Part shown: piece by piece, positions 43,773 through 51,876 of the stretch
Layout of the letters: each line of letters begins with the position of its first letter
How positions within the stretch are numbered: position 1 is the stretch's first letter
Assembly (NCBI GenBank): GCA_003388505.1
Contig: QQVO01000064.1
Location: forward strand, 62,001-126,000
Length of the DNA: 64,000 nt
Reading direction: 5' to 3'
From: Planctomycetota bacterium
Lineage (GTDB): Bacteria > Planctomycetota > Planctomycetia > Planctomycetales > Planctomycetaceae
Notes under the pieces: generated by a model
What the model was told of the DNA's origin: nothing
Databases searched by the model: none
What the model saw: the letters and a program-made list of their open reading frames with translations, nothing else
Made by a program: the position numbers and the translations under genes

Positions 43773-45416
43773 ATGAGCACTCCCGTCCTGGATGAGCCGC
43801 AGGACACGCGATCCGAGGTGGTGATGAAGCGCCGTTCCTCTTCGAGTCCGCCGGACCTCTCCGTGCTTCAGGATCGCCTGCCGGAATGGCTGAAGTTTCC
43901 CCGCGTTGCGGCGGCGTTTGCAGCGGCATTCGGTGGATTGTTCTTCGTGCTGAGCTATCCGTATCTCGTTCCTGTCGACGCAAATCTGACGCGAGTCGCC
44001 CATACCGACGTGTGGGGGCACTTGTCGTACGCGCGATGGATGATCTCCGAACGCGCGCTGCCGACGACGGAACCGCTGATGCCGCTGGCCGAGGGCGTGC
44101 CGTTCGTCGATACGGCGTGGCTGAGCCAGTTGATCGGGTACGGAGCGTATTCGCAGTGGGGCGTTGTGTCTCTGGTCGGACTGCACGCACTCGGTGTGAC
44201 GTTCATCGCTGCACTGCTGGCGATCATGGCGTTTCGCAAGACAGGCCGATTGTGGTTTTCGATATTGGGAAGCGTGGTCTTTCTGGCGGTCTGTTTTCAT
44301 CCGCTGCAGATCCTGCGACCACAACTGGCCGGCATGGTCTGCTTTGCGGCGCTGCTAGCGCTGCTGGTCTCTGGGAGGAGGCGACGGTGGGACTGGTTCG
44401 CCGTTCCGGCGCTGTTCGCGCTGTGGGCGAACCTGCACGGTTCGTTCTCCGTGGGGCTTGCGACGCTGGGCTTGTTCGCAGTGGGGCAGATGATCGACGT
44501 GTGGCGGCGGGACCGTTTTCGGGTGCGGCTGCTCGCGAACCCCCGGGCATGGCGGGGGGTGATGTTGCTGCAACTGGGAGCGGCTGCGGCGCTTCTGAAT
44601 CCTTACGGGCTGGCACTGTATGCCGAGGTGCTGTCGTTCGGGAGCAATCCGAATCTGCTGGACCTGGTCGAATGGGATCCGTTGACGATCCAGCTTTTGC
44701 ACGGTCAGGCGGCGGCGGTCGTGGTGCTGGCGCTGGCGGTTGTTTACCGGCTGAGTCCGAGGCGGATCGCGGCGTGGGAAGTGTTGCTGCTGAGCGGACT
44801 GGGCGGACTGGCGTTATGGCATCAGCGGATGATCGTGTGGTGGGCGCCTGTGGCCGGTTATTGTCTGGCGCTGCATCTGGGAGCGATCTGGAATCGCAAT
44901 TGGTCTGCGGCAGAGCCGTCGCCGCGTGGGGGATTGTGGACGGTGGCAACGCTCGGGTTGTGTTGGATCTTCTTCGCCTATACGCCGCTGGGTTTGACGA
45001 TGCTGCACGGCGGTCCGCAGGATCAGGAGCAGATTGCGGACCGTTTCGAGCGGAGCGTGTCGGCGTACACGCCGATCGCTGCAGTCGACTATCTGAAACG
45101 GAATCCGCCGCAGGGGCAGGTGTTCAACACGTACGAGTGGGGCGATTACCTGCTGTGGGCGGGGCCCGCGGAGATTGAGGCCTTCGTCAATTCCCACGCG
45201 CACCTTGTTCCGGAGGATGTCTGGCGGGATTACATGTCGATTGCCCATGCGGCTGAAGGTTGGTCGCGCGGGCTGGATCGCTACAGCGTGAATACGGTCC
45301 TGCTCGACAAGGCGGGGCGCGGGGGGTTGATCCGCGAACTCAGAGAGCATGACGAATGGACGGTCGATTACGAGGATCGACTGGCGGTGATTTTCGTGCG
45401 GAAGTCGCCGATCTAG
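43773..45416 (+). CDS. GT-C-like multi-pass membrane protein
   Basis: A 547-residue protein starting at ATG 43773 with ribosome site GTGAGGAAAGC. A ~40-residue cytosolic head precedes roughly ten hydrophobic segments, e.g. AAAFAAAFGGLFFVLSYPYL, VSLVGLHALGVTFIAALLAI and VATLGLCWIFFAYTPLG. The first luminal loop has the aspartate-containing HTDVWGHLSYARWMISERA, as in GT-C transferases. The C-terminal soluble tail (QGQVFNTYEWGDYLLWAG, INT-like) is like the tail of undecaprenyl-sugar-using enzymes. It is likely to act in envelope glycosylation. It is followed by a palindromic repeat, then an exported protein. Confidence 0.72.
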   Translation: MSTPVLDEPQDTRSEVVMKRRSSSSPPDLSVLQDRLPEWLKFPRVAAAFAAAFGGLFFVLSYPYLVPVDANLTRVAHTDVWGHLSYARWMISERALPTTEPLMPLAEGVPFVDTAWLSQLIGYGAYSQWGVVSLVGLHALGVTFIAALLAIMAFRKTGRLWFSILGSVVFLAVCFHPLQILRPQLAGMVCFAALLALLVSGRRRRWDWFAVPALFALWANLHGSFSVGLATLGLFAVGQMIDVWRRDRFRVRLLANPRAWRGVMLLQLGAAAALLNPYGLALYAEVLSFGSNPNLLDLVEWDPLTIQLLHGQAAAVVVLALAVVYRLSPRRIAAWEVLLLSGLGGLALWHQRMIVWWAPVAGYCLALHLGAIWNRNWSAAEPSPRGGLWTVATLGLCWIFFAYTPLGLTMLHGGPQDQEQIADRFERSVSAYTPIAAVDYLKRNPPQGQVFNTYEWGDYLLWAGPAEIEAFVNSHAHLVPEDVWRDYMSIAHAAEGWSRGLDRYSVNTVLLDKAGRGGLIRELREHDEWTVDYEDRLAVIFVRKSPI

Positions 45417-45541
45417 GGTGGATCATTCAGACGGTTTACCGCGGAGGCACGGAGAGGCGGAGGTTACGCGGAGGAGAAGGCTGGTTGTTTCCTCGATGCA
45501 AAACGTCCGTTTGGGATCGAAGCTCTGGAATCACCGGATCT

Positions 45542-45576
45542 GTGCCCAAACAGAAGTTTGGGCACAAGGTGTCAAG
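45542..45576. repeat. interspersed palindrome, copy 2
   Basis: Same 35-bp element as 18502-18536 with a C-to-A change between the arms. It lies 13 bp before the ATG of the next gene, so its hairpin is close enough to the start to influence it. Confidence 0.75.
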
Positions 45577-45588
45577 GTGTGAAGTGAG

Positions 45589-46878
45589 ATGAGTGAACGA
45601 ATGAAAGCACGGCGGATGACCTGGAAGGCGATCGTGGCGGTGCAGGCCGGGGTGGTGACGGCGTTCGGCATTGCCGTGGCGCTGGCTGCGCCGGCGACGG
45701 TGGACCGGGTGCGCGAGGACTTGGGGGGGCGGGAGGCGTTTCGTCCTCCGAAGATAGAGCGGACCACGCCGCTGGCAGTCGCTCCTCTCTACGATCGTCT
45801 GGACCTGGTCAGTGACGAGGAGCTGGCCGGTGTGCTGAAGCAGATTCAGCCCCGGTTTCCACGAGAGCAGCTCAGGCCGAATCATGTGGAGCACGCGCTG
45901 CGGACCTGGGGCGTCGACGCGACATTCGACGACCCGGCGGTCCTTTCCGGGGCGGAGATGCGGGAGTTTCTGACGAACCACGCGCGCTACGTGCTCTCCT
46001 GGGGCGAGGGCGTCGAACCATTGATCGAGGAACGCGACGGCGGGTTGGCGATCCGGTACGGGAGGGAATCGGGCGCTTCGGTGCATCACGATCACTGGAT
46101 TGCCTGCTTGACCGAGGCGGGCGCGCGACTCGACTCTCCCGTGTACGGACCGGGGCGACACGGCGCGACGATGGAAGACGTGCTGAACGAGTCGCTCCGA
46201 GACTTTCGTCTCGACGAGCGCGAGACGGAATGGACGGCGATGGCGTTCGGGTTGTGGCTTCCGCCGCAGCGGGAATGGATCGGCGGCGAGGGACGGCGGT
46301 ACTCGTTCGATCTGCTGGTGGAGCGTCTGTTGCGGGGCAAACAGCAGCTCGGTGTCTGCAGCGGGACGCACCGCGTTTACTCGCTGATGCTGCTGGTGCG
46401 GCTGGACGACGAGTTCGACATCCTGTCGGACGACGCCCGCGCTGCGGCCTACGCGCGGCTCGAGCGGGTTCGGGACGAGATCGCCCAGTCACAGTTTGAG
46501 GACGGCCACTGGCCGTCGAACTGGCCGGACGGCGCGGCCGCCGTCGAAGACCCGATCGACGAGGAACTCTACAAGCAGGTGATTGCGACGGGTCATCACC
46601 TGGAATGGCTGGCGATCGCGCCGCGCGATCTGCATCCGTCTGACGAAGTCATCGAGAATGCGGCGCGGTGGATTATTGACACGACACTGGCGGAGACCGA
46701 GGAGGAAATACTGGACCGCTACACGTACTTCAGCCACGTGGGGAACGCGCTCTGCCTGTGGCGGAACACGCGTGCGGCCGACTTCTGGCGGGAGTGGGAG
46801 CAGACGCATCCGTTTGTCGAGGATGCTGCTGCTGAGGCGTCGGTTGGCGGTGAGAAGGACGAGACGGTCGAGCAATAG
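45589..46878 (+). CDS. exported or membrane-anchored alpha/alpha-toroid-like protein
   Basis: A 429-residue protein. An N-terminal hydrophobic segment (KAIVAVQAGVVTAFGIAVALA) serves as signal or anchor. The rest is helical, with conserved-looking WGVDATFDDPAVLSG, HHDHWIACLTEAGARL and GVCSGTHRVYSLMLLVRLDD, and helical pairs QFEDGHWPSNW, HHLEWLAIAPRDLHPSDEVI. The pattern resembles squalene-cyclase-like alpha/alpha barrels found in planctomycete proteins of unknown function. A palindromic repeat lies 13 bp before the ATG and a hairpin overlaps its stop, so it appears to be a separate unit. Confidence 0.65.
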   Translation: MSERMKARRMTWKAIVAVQAGVVTAFGIAVALAAPATVDRVREDLGGREAFRPPKIERTTPLAVAPLYDRLDLVSDEELAGVLKQIQPRFPREQLRPNHVEHALRTWGVDATFDDPAVLSGAEMREFLTNHARYVLSWGEGVEPLIEERDGGLAIRYGRESGASVHHDHWIACLTEAGARLDSPVYGPGRHGATMEDVLNESLRDFRLDERETEWTAMAFGLWLPPQREWIGGEGRRYSFDLLVERLLRGKQQLGVCSGTHRVYSLMLLVRLDDEFDILSDDARAAAYARLERVRDEIAQSQFEDGHWPSNWPDGAAAVEDPIDEELYKQVIATGHHLEWLAIAPRDLHPSDEVIENAARWIIDTTLAETEEEILDRYTYFSHVGNALCLWRNTRAADFWREWEQTHPFVEDAAAEASVGGEKDETVEQ

Positions 46879-46898
46879 CCCGAGGCAGGGCCTCGGGC
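46878..46898 (+). terminator. hairpin overlapping the stop codon region
   Basis: GCCCGAGG (46878-46885) pairs perfectly with CCTCGGGC (46891-46898), 5-nt loop. It has no U tract and may be another member of the palindromic repeats. Confidence 0.4.
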
Positions 46899-47024
46899 CA
46901 TGCGAGCTACCGCTCGAAAGCGAGAACTCGCTCCCGTTGGTCGCTGAAGCTTGACTCGCGTGCAGCGACTTTCGGGAAAATAGTAGGCAAAAGCGGCGAC
47001 GGGTCGCCGCAGTCCGAAGTGGCG

Positions 47025-47957
47025 TTATTGTGACGCGCCGGCGGGCTGGATGAGGGGTTCTTCGGCGTCGGGATCCTGACCGAGCATGACGCGGGCGCGG
47101 CCGACGCCGGCGCCGAACGTGCTGATGTAGGCAGTCAGGCGTTCTTCGGGACTGGGAAACTCGGCTTTGATGCGATCAGCGAGCGAAGGGGGAGGCGCCG
47201 GTGATTGCAGTTCTTCCATGTAGGCGAGCAGCAGTTCTCGACCCGAGTCGGATTCACTGAGCAGAAAGTGCGCCCAGGCCCAGGCTTCCTGATAGTCGGC
47301 CCGCTGCATCTCGGAGACGTCTTCGAGTTGTTCCATGCGTTTGAGATCGGGCTGCCAGCCGTTGGCGACCATCGTCGCCAGTCCCTCGGCGTGATCGATG
47401 TTGATCCGTGCAGCGTCCTGTGTGGCGACCTCGAAGTATTCCGCGAGGCCTTCGTCGAGCCAGAGGGGGACGTGTTCCAGTGAAGCGTGCAGCAGGCCGT
47501 GCGTGTATTCGTGCCGCAGATCCTCGCGGACCTGCTCACCCCAGAAGGCGTAGACGGAGAGTTCGCCGGGGGTTCCGATGAAGAAGGCGCGACGCTGCGG
47601 CAGGTTGGGAAATGCAGCCTGCATGTACTGCGAGTACCGATCCTCATCCTGGAACAGGTAGACGACGACCGGCCTTCGTTGGGGAGGGAGCAGCAAGGTG
47701 CTGCGGACCTCGTCTCTCAAGTCGTGCAGTTCGCGGATGCGGGGATCGTCGTCGGAGATGGAGAAGTCGGACTTGACGACGAGCCGATCAAGCCGCACCT
47801 GGTGCCGAGACGGGAGCCTGGCGGCGGCCTGCGTGCCGGGGGTCGCGCAGCCCGAGATGAGGGGCAGCCCGAGCGCCGCGCACAGCGCAAGGCGGACACC
47901 GACCCATGTAGGAAGGCGGGCCGCCGGGGGGCGCGCGACGAAGAGCGAGGGGGGCAC
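47025..47957 (-). CDS. DUF1570-type metallopeptidase lipoprotein
   Basis: A 310-residue protein if GTG 47957 is the start, giving a short basic N-region then RLALCAALGLPLISGC, a lipobox with Cys. ATG 48179 gives a 384-residue version with an unstructured N-terminus. The catalytic part has RHEYTHGLLHASLEHVPLWL and DEGLAEYFE: HExxH with a downstream Glu, the gluzincin pattern of DUF1570, which is frequent in planctomycetes. Before it, VVVYLFQDEDRYSQYMQAAF is the usual domain start. It may cleave peptides or only bind zinc at the envelope. The gene is divergent from an HD hydrolase over 281 bp. Confidence 0.78.
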   Translation of the reverse strand: MPPSLFVARPPAARLPTWVGVRLALCAALGLPLISGCATPGTQAAARLPSRHQVRLDRLVVKSDFSISDDDPRIRELHDLRDEVRSTLLLPPQRRPVVVYLFQDEDRYSQYMQAAFPNLPQRRAFFIGTPGELSVYAFWGEQVREDLRHEYTHGLLHASLEHVPLWLDEGLAEYFEVATQDAARINIDHAEGLATMVANGWQPDLKRMEQLEDVSEMQRADYQEAWAWAHFLLSESDSGRELLLAYMEELQSPAPPPSLADRIKAEFPSPEERLTAYISTFGAGVGRARVMLGQDPDAEEPLIQPAGASQ

Positions 47958-48238
47958 GGCGGGAGGGGGTTTGTAGACTCGAGCGATCGGAGCAGTCGGG
48001 ACCGCCGGTGGGCGGGCGGAGAATGGTCCCAGAAACGCCGGTTCCCGACAATACGGGTTTTTCGGCCGGGATTGAGCGATCACGATCTCCGCGTTCGTCT
48101 GGTCGCATGTCAGAACAGGGACGGCGGATCGATCGGAAGATTGTGCTGAGCGCTCCGGCCGGCGATGATACGGTCCCAAGTGCCTTGAGACCGCAGGGCA
48201 ACGACTTCGATTTCTCTGTTATCAACCGACCCAGGGAA

Positions 48239-48814
48239 ATGTCCCGAGACGAAGACCTGGCGCTGCTGCGGGAGTATACGCACAGCGAAAGCCTGATCCG
48301 GCATATGTTGGCCGTGGAGGCGGCCATGCGGGCGTACGCCCGGAGGTTCGGCGAGGACGAAGAGACGTGGGGTCGCGTCGGACTGCTGCACGATTTCGAC
48401 TACGAGCGGTGGCCCGATCCTCCGGATCATCCGCTCAAAGGCGCGGAGATACTCGAGTCCCGGGGGTATCCGGCGGAGGTGATCTACGCGATCAAGTCGC
48501 ACGCGGACTACCTGCCCGACTGCCCACGCGTCTCTCTGATGGACAAGGCGCTCTACGCCTGCGACGAACTGGCAGGGTTCATTACTGCGTGCGCCCTGGT
48601 GCGGCCGAATCGTCTGGAGGGGATGACGCCGAAGAGCGTGCGAAAAAAGATGAAGACGCCGACGTTTGCGGCCGCTGTGAACCGGGACGACATTGTGCGC
48701 GGCGCGGAAGACCTCGGGGTCGATCTGAATGAGCACATCGCGTTCGTCATCGCCGCGATGCAGAACGTGGCGGCCGAACTGGGGCTGGCGACGGACCTCA
48801 CTGAGTCCGAGTGA
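48239..48814 (+). CDS. HD domain hydrolase
   Basis: A 191-residue cytoplasmic phosphohydrolase starting MSRDEDLALLREYTHSESLI at ATG 48239. The metal-binding HD pair is in GRVGLLHDFDYERWPDPPDH, and the third ligand region is AIKSHADYLPD with SLMDKALYACDELAGFITAC. The family hydrolyses nucleotide or sugar phosphates or related esters. An upstream in-frame ATG at 48107 would add 44 residues and is less like the family. It overlaps the tail of the convergent Ser/Thr kinase gene by 17 bp. Confidence 0.82.
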   Translation: MSRDEDLALLREYTHSESLIRHMLAVEAAMRAYARRFGEDEETWGRVGLLHDFDYERWPDPPDHPLKGAEILESRGYPAEVIYAIKSHADYLPDCPRVSLMDKALYACDELAGFITACALVRPNRLEGMTPKSVRKKMKTPTFAAAVNRDDIVRGAEDLGVDLNEHIAFVIAAMQNVAAELGLATDLTESE

Positions 48815-50303
48815 CGATCGGCGGGCCGGGTTTCTTTTCCCGGCCCGAAGGCCCGGCGCGACGCCGGCGATACCAGGCGAAGCCGCCGGCGGCGAGCACG
48901 AGGATCACCAGAATTCCGACGAGGTAAGATCCGCCTCCGGCCGGTTCTTCCGCCTCATCGATTCGCTGGATGGCCAGATTGGCGGCGGTGCGGACCGCTT
49001 CTTCGGGCTCCTGCTTGAGTCGGGCGATGAGTCTGGGGCGATACGGCTTGGCCGCAGCACCGGCGTTGCCGAGGGCGGTGACGCCGGCCAACCGCAAGGC
49101 CGGGTCTTCACTGGAAATGCTCTCGGCAAGGGCCTCCATCCCGGCTTCGCTCGCGCCTCCGATTTCGCCGAGGCCCCTGGCGGCGGCGACCCGGACGGTT
49201 GGATCGGGATCCTGCAGGGCGCTGATCCAGTACTGTTCCCACTCCGCCGTAACGGACCTCTGGTGGACGAGGGCCAGCGCGAGCCAGACGGCCGCGAAAG
49301 TGACGCCGGCGAAGGCCGCCGCCATCCAACGCGGTATCTCGGGCACAGCAGGGATTGCGGGGGTCGTCTCACTTTCTGCGGCGGGACGTTCGGCCACGGT
49401 GACCGGACGATTTCCAACCGTCTGCGCCACGCCCGGTTTCCTGGGGGAGGAGACGACCGTGACTGTCTGCGTGACGCCGCGGAGGGTTCTGGCGACCGCA
49501 GCCGCTGATTCCGGCCGTTTCGCCGGATCCTTCTCCATGAGTTGGAGTACGAGTTGATCGAGGGCTGCGGGGACGTCGAGCGCGAATTCGGAGACGCGCG
49601 GCGCGGGTTGTTTGCAATGCAGATGGAGAGTCCCGGCGGGCGTGTCGGCGACAAAAGGGGGGCGGCCGGTGAGCAGTTCGAACAGCACGCAGCCCAGGGC
49701 GTAGAGGTCGGTTTGGGGAGTGACTTCTCCGCCGCGAATCTGCTCCGGCGCCATGTAGAGAAATGTGCCGGCGGTCTTGCCGGCATGCGTGATCCGCCGA
49801 CTGGCGGCCACGCTGGCCAGACCGAAGTCGCTGAGCTTCAACGTCCCGTTGGCGGCGATCAGGAAGTTTCCGGGCTTGACGTCACGGTGAATGACGCCGC
49901 GCTTGTGTGAGCAGTCGAGTGCGGCGCACATCTGGAGTGCGTATTCGACGACCTGCTCCCAGGAGAGGCGCCCCCGTTTTTCGAGGACGTCTTCGAGAGA
50001 ACCGCCCTCGACGAGTTCCATCGCGTAGAAGCGGCGCTTGTCTTCGCAAACCCCGCCGAAGCACCGGACGATGTTCGGATGCCGCATCTCCTTGAGGACG
50101 GCCATCTCTCGTTCAAAGCGGGCGAGCGCCGTTTTGTCGTTGACGTCGGCCGGCAGCATCTTGACGGCGACCTGCCGGTTATTGACGACGTACCGAGCCC
50201 GGTAGACGACGCCCATACCTCCCTCGCCGATCTGCTCGGTCAATTCGAACGGCCAGATCCAGAGGGGGCTGCCGGTCTTGGGCGGTGCGGGTCCGTTCAT
50301 CAA
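48798..50303 (-). CDS. Ser/Thr protein kinase with C-terminal HEAT repeats
   Basis: A 501-residue single-pass kinase. The catalytic domain (20-280) has the GEGGMGVVYRAR P-loop, Lys48 in VAVKML, HRDVKPGNFLI (Asp141), SDFGLAS and the GTFLYMAPEQIRGGEVTPQT activation loop. A Pro/Val/Thr-rich linker and TM1 (WMAAAFAGVTFAAVWLALAL, ~331-350) follow, then HEAT-like helices (SALQDPDPTVRVAAARGLGE, DPALRLAGVTALGNAG), then TM2 near the C-terminus (LVGILVILVLAAGGFAWYRR). The region between the TMs is probably extracytoplasmic. It is a transmembrane eukaryotic-like kinase whose HEAT part may sense a partner. It shares its 3' end (17 bp) with the HD gene. Confidence 0.9.
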   Translation of the reverse strand: MMNGPAPPKTGSPLWIWPFELTEQIGEGGMGVVYRARYVVNNRQVAVKMLPADVNDKTALARFEREMAVLKEMRHPNIVRCFGGVCEDKRRFYAMELVEGGSLEDVLEKRGRLSWEQVVEYALQMCAALDCSHKRGVIHRDVKPGNFLIAANGTLKLSDFGLASVAASRRITHAGKTAGTFLYMAPEQIRGGEVTPQTDLYALGCVLFELLTGRPPFVADTPAGTLHLHCKQPAPRVSEFALDVPAALDQLVLQLMEKDPAKRPESAAAVARTLRGVTQTVTVVSSPRKPGVAQTVGNRPVTVAERPAAESETTPAIPAVPEIPRWMAAAFAGVTFAAVWLALALVHQRSVTAEWEQYWISALQDPDPTVRVAAARGLGEIGGASEAGMEALAESISSEDPALRLAGVTALGNAGAAAKPYRPRLIARLKQEPEEAVRTAANLAIQRIDEAEEPAGGGSYLVGILVILVLAAGGFAWYRRRRAGPSGREKKPGPPIVTRTQ

Positions 50304-50847
50304 GAGCCGGGGGACGAATCGCTGTCAGGATTGAGAGAAACGGATTGTGGAAAGCGGAATGTACCAACCAGCATTATCGGAAACCGATCGCGCCGAGTAA
50401 ATTCACTCCAGTGTGTGACGGCATGGGGCCGGTCGAATGGGAGGTGATTCGATCGATGACAACGATTGATGCATCCCCACCCGGTGCGACTTTGGCGGTT
50501 GAATCGATCCTGCCGGCTGGGGCGAGATGACGGCCGCCTCATCGATGACGAAACGGTCCGGTCAGATGAGGTCAGTCAACTTGACGGCGTCGGGTGCTGC
50601 CTTTGGCCGGCTTTTGCGGACCGGTTCGCGTATTCAGTTGCTTGTGGTCGCGCGTTCCGGATAGGATTATGCAGATCTCACGTCGAAAAGGTCGCCCGAT
50701 CGGGCAGATGGAATCGTCGGTCAGACGCTGGCGTTGACCGAGGTTTCAATTCGTCTTCACGGTGGTTTTTTGGAACTCCGCTGCGAGACGTGCATGGTAT
50801 CGAGCAAACAGACTGGCAGGGCTCAAGCCCGGGAGGAACGGGAACCG
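50304..50847. other. divergent spacer upstream of the second REC-ATPase gene
   Basis: No gene, repeat or clear promoter recognised. It holds the leader of the kinase on the reverse strand and of the regulator on the forward strand. Confidence 0.4.
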
Positions 50848-51759
50848 ATGCCGGAAATCCTCGTTGTTGACGATTCGTCGACAGACCGCCGCATTGCGGG
50901 TGGTCTGCTGGAACGGCAGGGAGGATGGCGCGTCAGTTACGCCTGCGACGGGCAGGAAGCTCTGGAACGACTGGAATCGGACCCTCCCGATCTGATTCTG
51001 ACCGACCTGCAGATGCCGGAGATGAACGGTCTGGAACTGGTCGAGGCGGTGCGGCGACAGTTTCCGTTGATCCCCGTGATCCTGATGACGGCTCAGGGGA
51101 GCGAGCGAATCGCGGTTGAGGCGCTGGAGAGCGGCGCGGCGAGTTACGTGCCGAAGCATGAGTTGAGCGACGACCTGGTTTTGGTAGTGGATCGCGTGCT
51201 GGCGATCTCCGGAGAACAGCAGACCCGTCGCGCGCTGTTGGAACGAATGCGTTCGCTGCAGGCGAACTTCGTCCTCAGCAATGATCCGGCCTTGTTGACG
51301 ACGGCCGTCGCCTATCTGCAGGGGCTGATTCAGGACATGGGGCTGTTGGGAGAGAGCGAGCGACTGCGGGTCGGGGTGGCGCTGGAGGAAGCGTTATTGA
51401 ACGCGTCGTATCACGGAAACCTGGAAGTGGACTCCAAGCTGCGCGAAGAGAATCACTCAGCGTACTATGACCTGGCGAGAGAACGGGCCGGGATTCTTCC
51501 CTATTCGGACCGCAGCATCTACGTCGACGTCGACCTGGGCGAGGATCGCATCCGGTATGTGGTGCGGGATGAGGGGCCGGGCTTCGATCCGCATCTGCTT
51601 CCCGACCCGACTGATCCGATCAACGTGGACCGTCCGTGCGGGCGCGGGTTGCTGCTGATGCGGACGTTCATGGACCTCATCGACTTCAATGAAGATGGCA
51701 ACGAAGTGACGATGATCAAGTACGTCGCTGCGCGACCGGTGCTGGCGGTCGCCACGTAG
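50848..51759 (+). CDS. response regulator fused to RsbW-like ATP-binding domain (paralog)
   Basis: A 303-residue paralog of the protein at 12081: EILVVDDSSTDRRIAGGLLE, LILTDLQMPEMNGLELVEAV with phosphoacceptor Asp53, VILMTAQGS and YVPKHE. The ATPase part has GVALEEALLNASYHGNLEVD, DEGPGFDPHLLP and GRGLLLMRTFMDLIDFNEDG. AGGA lies before ATG 50848. The last ten codons (ARPVLAVAT then stop) fall in the first unit of a 27-bp tandem repeat, so the C-terminus has drifted. Unlike the 12081 copy it has no TrkA-C partner, suggesting separate use. RsbW-like kinase or binding activity is inferred. Confidence 0.85.
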   Translation: MPEILVVDDSSTDRRIAGGLLERQGGWRVSYACDGQEALERLESDPPDLILTDLQMPEMNGLELVEAVRRQFPLIPVILMTAQGSERIAVEALESGAASYVPKHELSDDLVLVVDRVLAISGEQQTRRALLERMRSLQANFVLSNDPALLTTAVAYLQGLIQDMGLLGESERLRVGVALEEALLNASYHGNLEVDSKLREENHSAYYDLARERAGILPYSDRSIYVDVDLGEDRIRYVVRDEGPGFDPHLLPDPTDPINVDRPCGRGLLLMRTFMDLIDFNEDGNEVTMIKYVAARPVLAVAT

Positions 51760-51812
51760 CGACCGGTGCTGGCAGTCGCCACGTAGCGACCGGTGCTGGC
51801 GGTTGCCGCGTA
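51732..51812. repeat. 27-bp tandem repeat, three copies
   Basis: Units 51732-51758, 51759-51785 and 51786-51812 begin GCGACCGGTGCTGGC and end GCGTA or ACGTA; copies 1 and 2 differ at one base and copy 3 at two or three. The first unit codes the end of the response regulator and its stop straddles the unit boundary. Confidence 0.9.
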
Positions 51813-51876
51813 ACCACAGCCCGCCGAGGGCGTCGACGGGCTGCGCGACTGCGAAGACCGGCGGGGTGAGCGAGAG

